Positions 1 through 7,409 of a DNA stretch of 14,795 bases are shown one piece after another; position 1 is the first letter of the stretch; every line of letters starts with the position of its first letter. The stretch is from an uncultured Carnobacterium sp. GTDB lineage: Bacteria > Bacillota > Bacilli > Lactobacillales > Aerococcaceae. The notes under the pieces were generated by a model, which did not search any database, had not been told where the DNA came from, and saw only the letters and a program-made list of their open reading frames with translations. The stretch lies in NCBI GenBank assembly GCA_905371865.1, contig CAJPNA010000012.1:1-14795 (forward strand), in the 5' to 3' direction. The translations under genes were made by a program, and so were the position numbers.

Positions 1-80
1 ATGACACTTCAATTGCAACAAGTGGTTCTAAATCTCAAGTTTACCAAATCGAATTAACTTCTGAAACAGGAACTAAATAA
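1..80 (+). CDS. 3' end of an OppA-like peptide-binding lipoprotein (partial)
   Basis: Only the last 25 codons are inside the window, read from base 3 to the TAA at 78-80. The encoded tail contains SQVYQIELTSETG, which closely matches SDLYQIELTSDAA at the C-terminus of the complete oppA gene that follows. This is therefore the end of a paralogous extracellular solute-binding protein (SBP family 5) for oligopeptides. A strong terminator follows directly, so this copy is probably transcribed separately from the next one. The tandem arrangement suggests local duplication, with the two copies perhaps specialised for different peptides. The paralogy of the tail is clear; everything upstream lies outside the window. 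Confidence 0.8.
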   Translation, partial: DTSIATSGSKSQVYQIELTSETGTK

Positions 81-90
81 GAAAAGAATA

Positions 91-127
91 AAAAAACAAG
101 TCTAGAATGTCTAGACTTGTTTTTTTG
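91..127 (+). terminator. Rho-independent terminator after the upstream oppA-like gene
   Basis: The 16-bp inverted repeat AAAAAACAAGTCTAGA (91-106) and its complement (110-125) enclose a 3-base loop, ATG, and run into a T tract. The A-rich left arm means it could also terminate on the opposite strand. It lies 10 bases after the stop codon. Confidence 0.9.
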
Positions 128-185
128 TTAAAAAGAGATAAAATGAAAAAAAGATGATTAAGATTAAAAAAAGATTAAAAAATGC

Positions 186-214
186 TTGCAAATTGGAAAG
201 AGTTACTGTATTAT
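186..214 (+). promoter_or_regulatory. Candidate sigma-A promoter of oppA
   Basis: TTGCAA (186-191) and TATTAT (209-214) are separated by exactly 17 bases. This predicts a transcript start near 221, downstream of the ATG at 182. It supports translation beginning at 275 rather than at the earlier in-frame ATG. Confidence 0.6.
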
Positions 215-274
215 AAATTCAACATAAATTTATGGATTGAAAATCACAACCAATTTATAGAACGGAGAATGAAT

Positions 275-2065
275 ATGAAAAAGAAAAATATGATGATTCT
301 GTTTTCAGCAACGACGGCGTTAACTTTGGCAGCTTGTGGTGGCAATAACAATAGTTCAACAACCACAACTACAAGTAGTGCTACGAATACTACTCAAACG
401 AAATTTGCTTCAGAAGTAACTCATGATGGAACCCCTATTAAAGGTGGAACATTAAAATATGCCATTGTATCAGCTTCACCATTTTCTGGAATTTTTCCGG
501 ATGAGTTGTCTCAAGTCACAACGGATTCAACCATTGGTGGTTTAATTGATGAAGGTATGTTTGAATATGACGAGAATCGTAAATTAACGAATACTGGTCT
601 TGCTAGCGTTAAGTTCGATGTAGAAAACAAAACAGCAACGGTTTCATTAAATTCTAAAGAATATAAATGGTCGGATGGACAACCAGTAACAATTGACGAT
701 TATATTTTCGCGTATCAATCAATTGGGGATAAAGATTATACAGGTATTCGTTACGATGAGGATTATAAAAATGTAGTCGGTATGGAAGAATACCATGAAG
801 GAAAGGCAACAAGTGTATCTGGTCTTCAAAAGGTAGATGACTATACGGTTAAAATCCAATTCAAAGAAATGAGTCCATCGATGCAACTAGCTGGGGGATC
901 ATTATGTAATTACATTATGCCAAAACATATCTTTAAAGATATACCTATAGCTGAATGGGAGCAAAGTGATTATGTTCGTGGCACAAAATTTGTTGGTTTA
1001 GGACAATTTAAACTTCAATCAATTACTCCTGGGGAGTCTGTTACATTAGTTCCAAATGAACACTACTACAAGGGAGTTGCGAAAGTAGACAAGGTTGTAA
1101 TGGAAGTTGTGTCTCCAGCGAATATTGTATCTGAAATGAAAGCAGGAAACTATGATATAGCAGAGATGCCAAATTCCCAATATGAAGCTTTCAAAGGATT
1201 AACTAATGTAACGTTCTTAGGTAAATTAGCTTCGGCTTATGAGTATATCGGATTCCACTTAGGAAAATATGATGCTGCAGCAGGTAAAAACGTAACAGAT
1301 CCAAATGCAAAAATGAGCGATGCAAAGCTTCGCCAAGCAATGGCCTATGCATTAGATATTGAAGCTGCAGGACAAAACTTATACAATGGACTACAACATT
1401 CTACAAACTCAATTATTATTCCATTCTTCAAAGACGTATATAATAAGGAACAAGAAGGATTTACTTATAATCCAGAAAAAGCAAAACAATTGCTAGATGA
1501 AGCGGGATATAAAGATGTTGATGGTGACGGATTACGTGAAAACAAAGATGGTTCTAAATTACAAATCAACTTTGCAGCACGTACTCGTGATGATGCCAAT
1601 GAATCACTTGTTCAACAATACTTGAACTGGTGGAAAGAAATTGGGTTAGATGTAAAACTTTACACAGGACGTACGATTGAATTGAACTCATTCTATGATA
1701 AAGTTCAAGCGGATGATCCAGAAATCGATGTATTCGCTGGTGGTTGGTCTACAGGTTATGATCCAAATCCAGAAGGATTATTCGGTGAATCTGCAAAATT
1801 CAACTTTGAACGTTATGTGGATGCTGAAGGAACTGCAATCATGAAGAAAATCGCTTCAACAGATGCATTCGATTCAGCTAAAAACGTTGAATTCTACAAA
1901 GAATGGCAAAAATACGTTCATGATAAAGCGTTTATCTTCCCAACGTTAGTCGGAGAATCAATTACAGCAGTTAACAAACGCGTGAAATACTACGATGTAA
2001 ATTTAGGCAGTCGAAAATCTGACCTCTATCAAATTGAGTTAACAAGCGATGCTGCTGCTAAATAA
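275..2065 (+). CDS. oppA: Oligopeptide ABC transporter substrate-binding lipoprotein OppA
   Basis: Encodes a 596-residue extracellular peptide-binding protein of the SBP_bac_5 family, anchored by lipid to the outer face of the membrane. It delivers oligopeptides to the OppBC permease. The N-terminus MKKKNMMILF is a signal peptide leading to the lipobox LAAC, with Cys21 as the predicted lipidated residue. A Ser/Thr/Asn-rich linker (about 24-41) precedes the binding domain. The frame is open back to an ATG at 182, but the ribosome site GGAG (264-267) sits 7 bases before the ATG at 275, the signal peptide starts there, and the promoter lies at 186-214. The ATG at 269 is too close to that site. 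It has its own promoter and terminator, so it can be expressed at a different level from oppDFBC. The peptide specificity cannot be told from sequence. Confidence 0.93.
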   Translation: MKKKNMMILFSATTALTLAACGGNNNSSTTTTTSSATNTTQTKFASEVTHDGTPIKGGTLKYAIVSASPFSGIFPDELSQVTTDSTIGGLIDEGMFEYDENRKLTNTGLASVKFDVENKTATVSLNSKEYKWSDGQPVTIDDYIFAYQSIGDKDYTGIRYDEDYKNVVGMEEYHEGKATSVSGLQKVDDYTVKIQFKEMSPSMQLAGGSLCNYIMPKHIFKDIPIAEWEQSDYVRGTKFVGLGQFKLQSITPGESVTLVPNEHYYKGVAKVDKVVMEVVSPANIVSEMKAGNYDIAEMPNSQYEAFKGLTNVTFLGKLASAYEYIGFHLGKYDAAAGKNVTDPNAKMSDAKLRQAMAYALDIEAAGQNLYNGLQHSTNSIIIPFFKDVYNKEQEGFTYNPEKAKQLLDEAGYKDVDGDGLRENKDGSKLQINFAARTRDDANESLVQQYLNWWKEIGLDVKLYTGRTIELNSFYDKVQADDPEIDVFAGGWSTGYDPNPEGLFGESAKFNFERYVDAEGTAIMKKIASTDAFDSAKNVEFYKEWQKYVHDKAFIFPTLVGESITAVNKRVKYYDVNLGSRKSDLYQIELTSDAAAK

Positions 2066-2071
2066 GAATTC

Positions 2072-2105
2072 AAAAGAGATGGACTTCGGTTTGTCTCTTT
2101 TTTTA
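2072..2105 (+). terminator. Rho-independent terminator after oppA
   Basis: AAAAGAGA (2072-2079) pairs with TCTCTTTT (2094-2101). The stem continues through G-U pairs to a C(TTCG)G-capped tip at about 2084-2089, followed by a T run. It separates the oppA transcript from oppDFBC. Confidence 0.88.
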
Positions 2106-2282
2106 TTGTGGAAATTGTGATGTCCAATGAAAACGTATTAATGACGTGTTTAGGATGAATTTTGGGTTCAAAATTAAAATAACATGAGAAAAGTTAATTT
2201 TTTGCTCATAAATAATGGTAATCAAGATTGATTCATGGTAAACTAAAAATACGCTGTATCTGCGCTCAAATTGTCATACAAT
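2106..2282. other. Non-coding leader region between oppA and oppD
   Basis: No credible gene is present. The stretch is AT-rich and holds several small dyads: AATTTTG/CAAAATT (2158-2164 and 2169-2175), a weak stem ATGAGAAAA/TTTTgCTCAT (2184-2209), a direct repeat ATGGTAA (2214-2220 and 2235-2241), and CAAATTGT-CAT-ACAATTTG (2267-2285) abutting the oppD promoter. None exactly matches a CodY box. Confidence 0.5.
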
Positions 2283-2311
2283 TTGCATTTAGAGAGCATG
2301 CAACGTATAAT
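2283..2311 (+). promoter_or_regulatory. Sigma-A promoter of oppDFBC
   Basis: TTGCAT (2283-2288) and a consensus TATAAT (2306-2311) are 17 bases apart, predicting a transcript start near 2318 and a leader of about 64 bases. The -35 is overlapped by the right arm of an 8-bp dyad (2267-2285) and is also one half of TTGCAT/ATGCAA (2283-2288 and 2298-2303). Such an arrangement suits a DNA-binding regulator. Confidence 0.78.
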
Positions 2312-2381
2312 AGAAACGTTGTTTTATTATTTTAAGAATTGAAATAGTTCACTGAAAAAAGAAAATAAGGAGGAATCGGAT

Positions 2382-3383
2382 TTGACAATTGATAAGCCAC
2401 TATTAGAAATCAATAATTTACATGTTGGTTTCCGTATCAAAGATGATTTTTATGATGCAGTAGATAATGTATCTTTAACATTAGAAAAAAATGAAATTTT
2501 GGCCATCGTTGGAGAGTCAGGATGTGGGAAATCTACATTAGCGACAACCATCATGGGCTTACACAATAAAAATAATACAAAGATTACAGGGGACATCATT
2601 TATAACGATGTAAACTTAGTAAATTTAAACGAAGCGTTGTACAACAAGATCCGCGGAAACGACATCGGTATGATTTTCCAAGATCCATTGGCTTCATTAA
2701 ATCCATTGATGACAATTGGGGCTCAAATCGATGAAGCTCTTTATTATCATACAGACTTAAATGAAAAAGAACGTACTGAACGCGTATTAGAATTGTTAGG
2801 ACAAGTAGGGATTCCAAACCCACAACGTACTTACAAACAATATCCACACGAATTATCAGGTGGGATGCGTCAACGTGTGGTTATCGCGATTGCATTATCA
2901 TGTAAACCACCAATTATTATTGCCGATGAACCAACAACTGCCTTAGACGTAACAATCCAAGCGCAAATCTTAGACTTATTAAATGATATCCAAAAAGAAA
3001 CGGAATCTGGAATCATCTTAATCACTCACGACCTTGGTGTAGTAGCAGAAACAGCTGACCGTGTAGCCGTGATGTATGCTGGACAATTTGTTGAAGTAGC
3101 ACCAGTTGAGGAGCTGTTTACAAATCCACAACATCCTTATACACGTTCATTATTACAATCAATCCCACAAGCGGGTTCAGAAGGTCAAGAATTACATGTA
3201 ATCAAAGGAACAGTGCCACCATTACCAAAATTACCACGTAAAGGTTGCCGTTTTGCTCCACGTATTCCGTGGATTTCAGCGGACGCTCACGAAGAAAATC
3301 CAACACTTCACGAAGTTGGACCAAATCACTTCGTTCGTTGTACATGTTATAAACATTTCCATTTTGAAGGGGAGGAAGCATAA
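2382..3383 (+). CDS. oppD: Oligopeptide ABC transporter ATP-binding protein OppD
   Basis: One of the two cytoplasmic ATPases of the peptide importer, 333 residues. It shows Walker A GESGCGKST (44-52), Q-loop Gln100, signature LSGGM (158-162), Walker B IIIADEP (178-184), D-loop ALD and switch His216. The C-terminal oligopeptide/dipeptide extension starts around 237. Translation begins at TTG, supported by AAGGAGG at 2367-2373 with 8-base spacing. OppD/DppD proteins often carry four cysteines in this extension that hold an Fe-S cluster. Here Cys289 and Cys320 (plus Cys322) remain, but the middle positions read APRIPW and ADAHEENP without cysteine, so an intact cluster is unlikely. The stop codon overlaps the ATG of oppF by one base, indicating translational coupling. 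Confidence 0.95.
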   Translation: MTIDKPLLEINNLHVGFRIKDDFYDAVDNVSLTLEKNEILAIVGESGCGKSTLATTIMGLHNKNNTKITGDIIYNDVNLVNLNEALYNKIRGNDIGMIFQDPLASLNPLMTIGAQIDEALYYHTDLNEKERTERVLELLGQVGIPNPQRTYKQYPHELSGGMRQRVVIAIALSCKPPIIIADEPTTALDVTIQAQILDLLNDIQKETESGIILITHDLGVVAETADRVAVMYAGQFVEVAPVEELFTNPQHPYTRSLLQSIPQAGSEGQELHVIKGTVPPLPKLPRKGCRFAPRIPWISADAHEENPTLHEVGPNHFVRCTCYKHFHFEGEEA

Positions 3384-4327
3384 TGAGCGGTTTTGTAACC
3401 ATTGAAGATTTAAAAGTTCACTATCCGATTCGTAGTGGCTTCTTTAACCGAGTAACGGATCATGTTTATGCGGTAGATGGAGTGTCACTTGAAATCGAAG
3501 AAGGGAAAACTTACGGTCTTGTTGGAGAATCTGGTTCTGGGAAATCTACAATTGGTAAATCGATTATTGGTCTCGAACACGTAACAAGCGGTAAAGTGAT
3601 CTATGAAGGTGAAGACGTAACAAACAAAGCACGTCGTCGTACTTCAGACTACAACCGTAACGTACAAATGATTTTCCAAGATTCACTGTCAAGTTTTAAC
3701 CCTAAAAAACGTATCTTAGATATCGTGGCTGAACCATTAAGAAACTTCGAACGTTTATCTCCAGATGAAGAGAGAAAACGCGTTATCGAATTAATGGAAA
3801 TTATCGGATTATCTGAAGAAGCCTTATTAAAATATCCACACCAGTTCTCAGGTGGTCAAAGACAACGTATTGGTGTTGCTCGTGCCTTAGCAAGTAACCC
3901 ACGTTTAATCATCGCTGACGAACCAGTATCAGCGTTAGACTTATCTGTACAAGCGCAAGTGTTAAATTACATGAAACGTATCCAAGATGAGTTCAACTTA
4001 AGTTACTTATTTATTTCCCATGACCTTGGGGTTGTAAAACATATGTGTGATGAGTTATTCATCATGTACCGTGGACGTTTTGTTGAAACAGGTAAAGCGG
4101 AAGATATCTACGCTAACCCACAACACATCTATACTAAACGTCTATTGTCTGCGATTCCGGTAATCGATCCAGAAAACCGTGAAGCAAACAAACTTCGTCG
4201 TAAAGAAGCTGAAAAGTTCTATCAAGAAAATCAAAAACTTTATTATGATGAAAACGGTCGTGTGTTTGATTTACAAAAAATCTCTGACACACACTCTGTT
4301 GCATTTAATCCAAAAGGAGGAAACTAA
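3383..4327 (+). CDS. oppF: Oligopeptide ABC transporter ATP-binding protein OppF
   Basis: The second ATPase of the importer, 314 residues, expected to form a heterodimer with OppD under the OppBC channel. It has Walker A GESGSGKST (48-56), Q-loop Gln99, signature FSGGQ (155-159), Walker B LIIADEP (175-181) and switch His213. The short C-terminal extension is charged and lacks the cysteine cluster motif, as is usual for OppF. The ATG overlaps the oppD stop by one base, with a GGGGAGG-type ribosome site just upstream inside oppD. Its own 3' end contains the AAGGAGG used by oppB. FSGGQ instead of LSGGQ is common in OppF proteins. The assignment as OppF rather than OppD rests on order and on the lack of the cysteine motif. 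Confidence 0.95.
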   Translation: MSGFVTIEDLKVHYPIRSGFFNRVTDHVYAVDGVSLEIEEGKTYGLVGESGSGKSTIGKSIIGLEHVTSGKVIYEGEDVTNKARRRTSDYNRNVQMIFQDSLSSFNPKKRILDIVAEPLRNFERLSPDEERKRVIELMEIIGLSEEALLKYPHQFSGGQRQRIGVARALASNPRLIIADEPVSALDLSVQAQVLNYMKRIQDEFNLSYLFISHDLGVVKHMCDELFIMYRGRFVETGKAEDIYANPQHIYTKRLLSAIPVIDPENREANKLRRKEAEKFYQENQKLYYDENGRVFDLQKISDTHSVAFNPKGGN

Positions 4328-4329
4328 TT

Positions 4330-5292
4330 ATGTGGAAAACCATTTTACGTCGTGTGTTATTGATGTTGCCACAAATCTTCATCCTTAGTGTGTTAGCATT
4401 CTTAATCGCGAAGATGATGCCAGGGGATCCATTTACAGGTTTAATTACTCCAGAAACGGATCCAAATACAATTGAAGCGTTACGTGTGAAAGCCGGATTC
4501 TATGATCCGCTTCCTGTTCAATATTGGAACTGGATTTCAAAAGCATTCCGCGGAGACTTCGGTCAAAGTTATACTTACAAATATGAAGTAACGAAATTAA
4601 TCGGTGAACGTATTGGTAACACAGTATGGTTATCATTATTAACATTGATTTTGACTTACTTAATTGCATTACCATTAGGGATGATTGCAGGTCGTTTCCA
4701 AAACACTTGGGCTGATAAAGTAATCGTAGTATATACCTTTATTACTTACTCAATCCCAGTATTCGTATTTGCGTTAGTATTATTATGGTTATTTGGTTAT
4801 ACATTAGGTTGGTTCCCAACTCGTGGATCTGTCGATTCAGATGTAGTTGCTGGAACAATTGGCTATTATGTAAACAAATTCCATCATATGCTTTTACCAG
4901 CGTTTACGATGGCGATTCTTTCGACTACAGGTACAATTCAATACTTACGTACAGGGGTTATTGATGCGAAGAGTCAAGACTACGTTCGTACTGCACGTGC
5001 GAAAGGGGTTCCTGAAAATGTTGTGTTCAACCGCCACATCTTCCGCAACTCAATCTTGCCAATCGCAGCCTTCTTAGGATATGAATTCACTGGTTTAATC
5101 GGTGGTTCAGTGTTTATCGAAAACATTTTCTCATATCCAGGGATGGGGAACTTATTCGTATCATCTATCACAGGACGTGACTACTCAGTAATCTTAGCGT
5201 TACTATTATTGTTTGGTACAGCGACTCTTCTAGGTACGCTTCTATCAGATATTATTATGAGTATTGTTGACCCACGTGTACGTGTACAATAA
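4330..5292 (+). CDS. oppB: Oligopeptide ABC transporter permease OppB
   Basis: Membrane-spanning permease of 320 residues that forms half of the peptide channel with OppC. The N-terminal OppB-type helix (about 9-29) is followed by the family motif PGDPF (31-35). Further hydrophobic segments lie around 99-121, 132-157, 187-203, 245-265 and 285-312. The cytoplasmic EAA-type coupling loop, which contacts the ATPases, is visible around 217-245 (DYVRTARAKG...ILPI). The ATG lies 2 bases after the oppF stop, and AAGGAGG (4314-4320) inside the end of oppF gives a 9-base spacing. Length and motifs are normal for the family. Confidence 0.94.
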   Translation: MWKTILRRVLLMLPQIFILSVLAFLIAKMMPGDPFTGLITPETDPNTIEALRVKAGFYDPLPVQYWNWISKAFRGDFGQSYTYKYEVTKLIGERIGNTVWLSLLTLILTYLIALPLGMIAGRFQNTWADKVIVVYTFITYSIPVFVFALVLLWLFGYTLGWFPTRGSVDSDVVAGTIGYYVNKFHHMLLPAFTMAILSTTGTIQYLRTGVIDAKSQDYVRTARAKGVPENVVFNRHIFRNSILPIAAFLGYEFTGLIGGSVFIENIFSYPGMGNLFVSSITGRDYSVILALLLLFGTATLLGTLLSDIIMSIVDPRVRVQ

Positions 5293-5310
5293 TAAAAGGA
5301 GGAGTAGCAA

Positions 5311-6231
5311 ATGGAGCAAAATAATGTAAATACAGTTGAAGAAACTGTTGTTGAAGAAAGCACCGTATCTACACCGCCTGCTGGTTTTCAGGTTATTGTA
5401 CGGGAGTTTTTAAAGGATAAATTAGCGCTTTTCGCGTTAATTTTACTAGCATTGATTTTCTTAGTTATTTTTATTGGACCATTTTTTATTAATGAAGATA
5501 CAGCTCTTAAAGTAAATATCTTAGGTCGTTATAAAGCCCCAACAAATGCTCATTTGTTAGGGACAGACGAAAGTGGTCGTGATGTTTTAGCCCTATTAAT
5601 TATCGGAGCTCGTAACTCAGTATTAATTGGGTTCTCAGTTACAATCTTGACATGTATCGTTGGTATCATCGTTGGATTGATTTCTGGTTACTACGGTAAA
5701 TGGGTGGACACAACTTTAATGCGTGTTGTTGACTTTATCATGATTTTGCCAACATTGATGATTATCATCGTGTTCGTAACGGTAATTCCAAACTACACCA
5801 TGTTCCACTTTGTATTTATCATGACAGCCTTCTATTGGGTAGGTTCTGCTCGTTTATTCAGAACACGTACTCTTCAAGAAGCAAGCTTAGACTATGTAAA
5901 TGCATCTAAGACATTAGGTTCAAGTGACTTACGTATCATGTTCCGTGAAATCTTGCCAAACTTAAGTTCATTAATTATTGTTAACTTAATCTTACGTTTA
6001 GCAGGGAACATCGGTATTGAAACGGGGTTAACTTACTTAGGTTTCGGTTTACCATTTACAACACCATCACTTGGTACATTAATCTCTGCAGCGAAAAATG
6101 CGGATATCATTGAAAATAAATTATGGGTTTGGTTACCAGCCACAATCTTAATCTTAATCATGATGTTATGTATCAACTATGTTGGTCAAGCATTGCAACG
6201 TGCAGCGGATTCTCGCCAACGTTTAGGTTAA
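5311..6231 (+). CDS. oppC: Oligopeptide ABC transporter permease OppC
   Basis: Second permease subunit, 306 residues, partner of OppB. An acidic N-terminal tail (residues 1-23, rich in Glu/Val/Thr) precedes the OppC_N region with its first membrane helix (about 38-60). The family motif HLLGTDESGRD is at 81-91. More hydrophobic segments lie at about 104-126, 140-160, 166-180, 219-240 and 273-291. The EAA coupling loop is at about 194-217 (DYVNASKTLG...ILPN). AAGGAGG (5296-5302) with 8-base spacing decides the start. It is the last gene of the oppDFBC unit and is followed by a strong terminator. Confidence 0.94.
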   Translation: MEQNNVNTVEETVVEESTVSTPPAGFQVIVREFLKDKLALFALILLALIFLVIFIGPFFINEDTALKVNILGRYKAPTNAHLLGTDESGRDVLALLIIGARNSVLIGFSVTILTCIVGIIVGLISGYYGKWVDTTLMRVVDFIMILPTLMIIIVFVTVIPNYTMFHFVFIMTAFYWVGSARLFRTRTLQEASLDYVNASKTLGSSDLRIMFREILPNLSSLIIVNLILRLAGNIGIETGLTYLGFGLPFTTPSLGTLISAAKNADIIENKLWVWLPATILILIMMLCINYVGQALQRAADSRQRLG

Positions 6232-6243
6232 TCATAAATTTGC

Positions 6244-6279
6244 AAAAGAGATTGAAGGAAACTTCAGTCTCTTTTTTTG
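6244..6279 (+). terminator. Rho-independent terminator of the oppDFBC operon
   Basis: A 14-bp stem pairs AAAAGAGATTGAAG (6244-6257) with CTTCAGTCTCTTTT (6262-6275), with one T-G pair. It is capped by a GAAA tetraloop and followed by a run of Ts. It lies 12 bases after the oppC stop. Confidence 0.93.
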
Positions 6280-6350
6280 TGCGCAAAAGGCCAAACAGAA
6301 AATTTTTTCGTACCTAATAGAGAAGAAAAGTGTAGGATTTCGGTGTTTGG

Positions 6351-6379
6351 TTGTGAAATAGAAGGGAATCTAGTAAAAT
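6351..6379 (+). promoter_or_regulatory. Candidate promoter of the YbjN-like/NusG-II pair
   Basis: TTGTGA (6351-6356) and TAAAAT (6374-6379) are 17 bases apart. The spacing to the following ribosome site at 6397 is normal. No operator-like symmetry is obvious. Confidence 0.55.
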
Positions 6380-6408
6380 AGAGAATACAAATGGTGAAAG
6401 GAGTGGCC

Positions 6409-6846
6409 ATGATGTACGTAAGTGAATCATTTGAAACAGTGCTAAAGAACCGTGAATTGAAACTGGATAAGAAAGATTTAGGCAATGACGGAATTGCGTT
6501 TCTAGGTCTCTATTCAGAAGGAGAAGATGAGTTTCCGTTTAGCGTCGTGTTTGATGATAGCCAGGATCGTACCGATTACCAAATCACTTATGAAGGAATC
6601 GGAAATGGAAAAGACTTAGGTTTAGATTTATTCGATGTGCTTTTTACCATTAATCGCTTGAACCAGGAGTTAGTGGCCTACTATACGCTACTCATGGATC
6701 CAGATGGTGAACTTTTTATTCGCTATGTGGGGAGAGTAACTCCATTTGAGACCTTTACGCTGTACGAATTACTCGTGATGGGTTCAAAAATTGCCTCAGA
6801 AGTACGAAGAACATTATTAGAGTTAAAGGATGAGAACAATATTTAA
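6409..6846 (+). CDS. Small acidic protein, possibly YbjN-like
   Basis: Encodes about 145 residues, probably cytoplasmic, with no signal peptide or membrane segment. The pattern of a short N-terminal helix, several beta strands, then INRLNQELVAYY (81-92), DPDGELFIRY (97-106) and a C-terminal helix resembles the YbjN / type III chaperone-like fold. That match is by eye and the function is unknown. The frame is open to an ATG at 6391, but the ribosome site AAAGGAG (6397-6403) lies downstream of it. The start is therefore 6409, or 6412 in the adjacent ATG, with spacings of 5 and 8 bases. It overlaps the next gene by 17 bases, so the two are likely co-translated. It is almost certainly a real gene, given its promoter, ribosome site and ordinary composition. 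Confidence 0.75.
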   Translation: MMYVSESFETVLKNRELKLDKKDLGNDGIAFLGLYSEGEDEFPFSVVFDDSQDRTDYQITYEGIGNGKDLGLDLFDVLFTINRLNQELVAYYTLLMDPDGELFIRYVGRVTPFETFTLYELLVMGSKIASEVRRTLLELKDENNI

Positions 6847-7261
6847 GAAGTATTCCGATTTGATAAAGCCATACGACATTATTATTGTGCTCGTGTTATT
6901 GGTCTTATCATTTTTACCAAATGCAATTTATGCTTACCAACAAGCAACAGTTAAAGAAGAAGCCAAGATATATGCTATCATTACCATTGATGGGGAGGAA
7001 GTTCAGCGTATCGAGTTAAGCGAAAATACGCCTCGTGAAGAGTTTTATTTTGAGCCTCATGATAATCAATATAATATTATCGAAGTTGATGGAACTAGAA
7101 TTAGAGATAAAGAGGATAATAGCCCCGATCAGGTTGCTGTGAATACGGGTTGGATTTCTAAGCCTGGGCAGACAAGTATTTGCTTGCCACATGGATTAAT
7201 GATTGAAATAATTTCAACCGAACCTGCCAATAGTGATAATGACACCATTATTCCGTTATAA
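6830..7261 (+). CDS. Membrane-anchored NusG domain II protein
   Basis: A 143-residue protein with a basic N-terminus, one membrane helix (about 16-36) and an extracytoplasmic domain (44-129) of the NusG_II type. The segment NIIEVDGTRIRDKEDNSPDQ followed by VAVNTGWISKPGQTSICLPH is characteristic of that family. The role of these proteins is not settled; they share the domain-II fold of some NusG factors but sit outside the cell membrane. The ATG overlaps the previous gene, an in-frame stop lies at 6824-6826, and AAAGG touches the ATG with no spacing. Expression therefore probably depends on coupling to the upstream gene. A TTG at 6860 with AAGAAG 9 bases upstream is a weaker alternative start. 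A terminator follows at once. Confidence 0.82.
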   Translation: MRTIFKKYSDLIKPYDIIIVLVLLVLSFLPNAIYAYQQATVKEEAKIYAIITIDGEEVQRIELSENTPREEFYFEPHDNQYNIIEVDGTRIRDKEDNSPDQVAVNTGWISKPGQTSICLPHGLMIEIISTEPANSDNDTIIPL

Positions 7262-7269
7262 AATAAAGG

Positions 7270-7300
7270 AAAGTTCGCTACAGTTGTAGCGGGCTTTTTT
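7270..7300 (+). terminator. Rho-independent terminator after the NusG-II gene
   Basis: AAAGTTCGCTACA (7270-7282) pairs with TGTAGCGGGCTTT (7285-7297) through two G-U pairs with a very short loop, and runs into six Ts. It lies 8 bases after the stop codon. Confidence 0.9.
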
Positions 7301-7323
7301 GCTATCTCGACAGTTCCCTTTCC

Positions 7324-7353
7324 AAGGAGGAGAGTATTTTGTCAGTAGCCTAA
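7324..7353 (+). other. Orphan ribosome-binding site with a four-codon frame
   Basis: A perfect AAGGAGG (7324-7330) is followed, 8 bases later, by TTG TCA GTA GCC TAA (7339-7353). The signal and spacing match those of real genes here, such as the TTG start of oppD, but the frame ends after four codons. It may be the remnant of a lost gene start, a leader peptide, or chance. No functional claim is made. Confidence 0.4.
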
Positions 7354-7409
7354 GCGTTTGCCAAATGGACTAAATCACACAGTGAATTTTTATAACAAAG
7401 CCTATTTCA

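Noticed and set aside
182..274. N-terminal extension of OppA from the ATG at 182
   Set aside because: It overlaps the promoter, has no ribosome site, and would bury the lipoprotein signal peptide.
2158..2175. CodY box in front of oppD
   Set aside because: AATTTTG-N4-CAAAATT is a good dyad but has the wrong spacing and centre for the CodY consensus.
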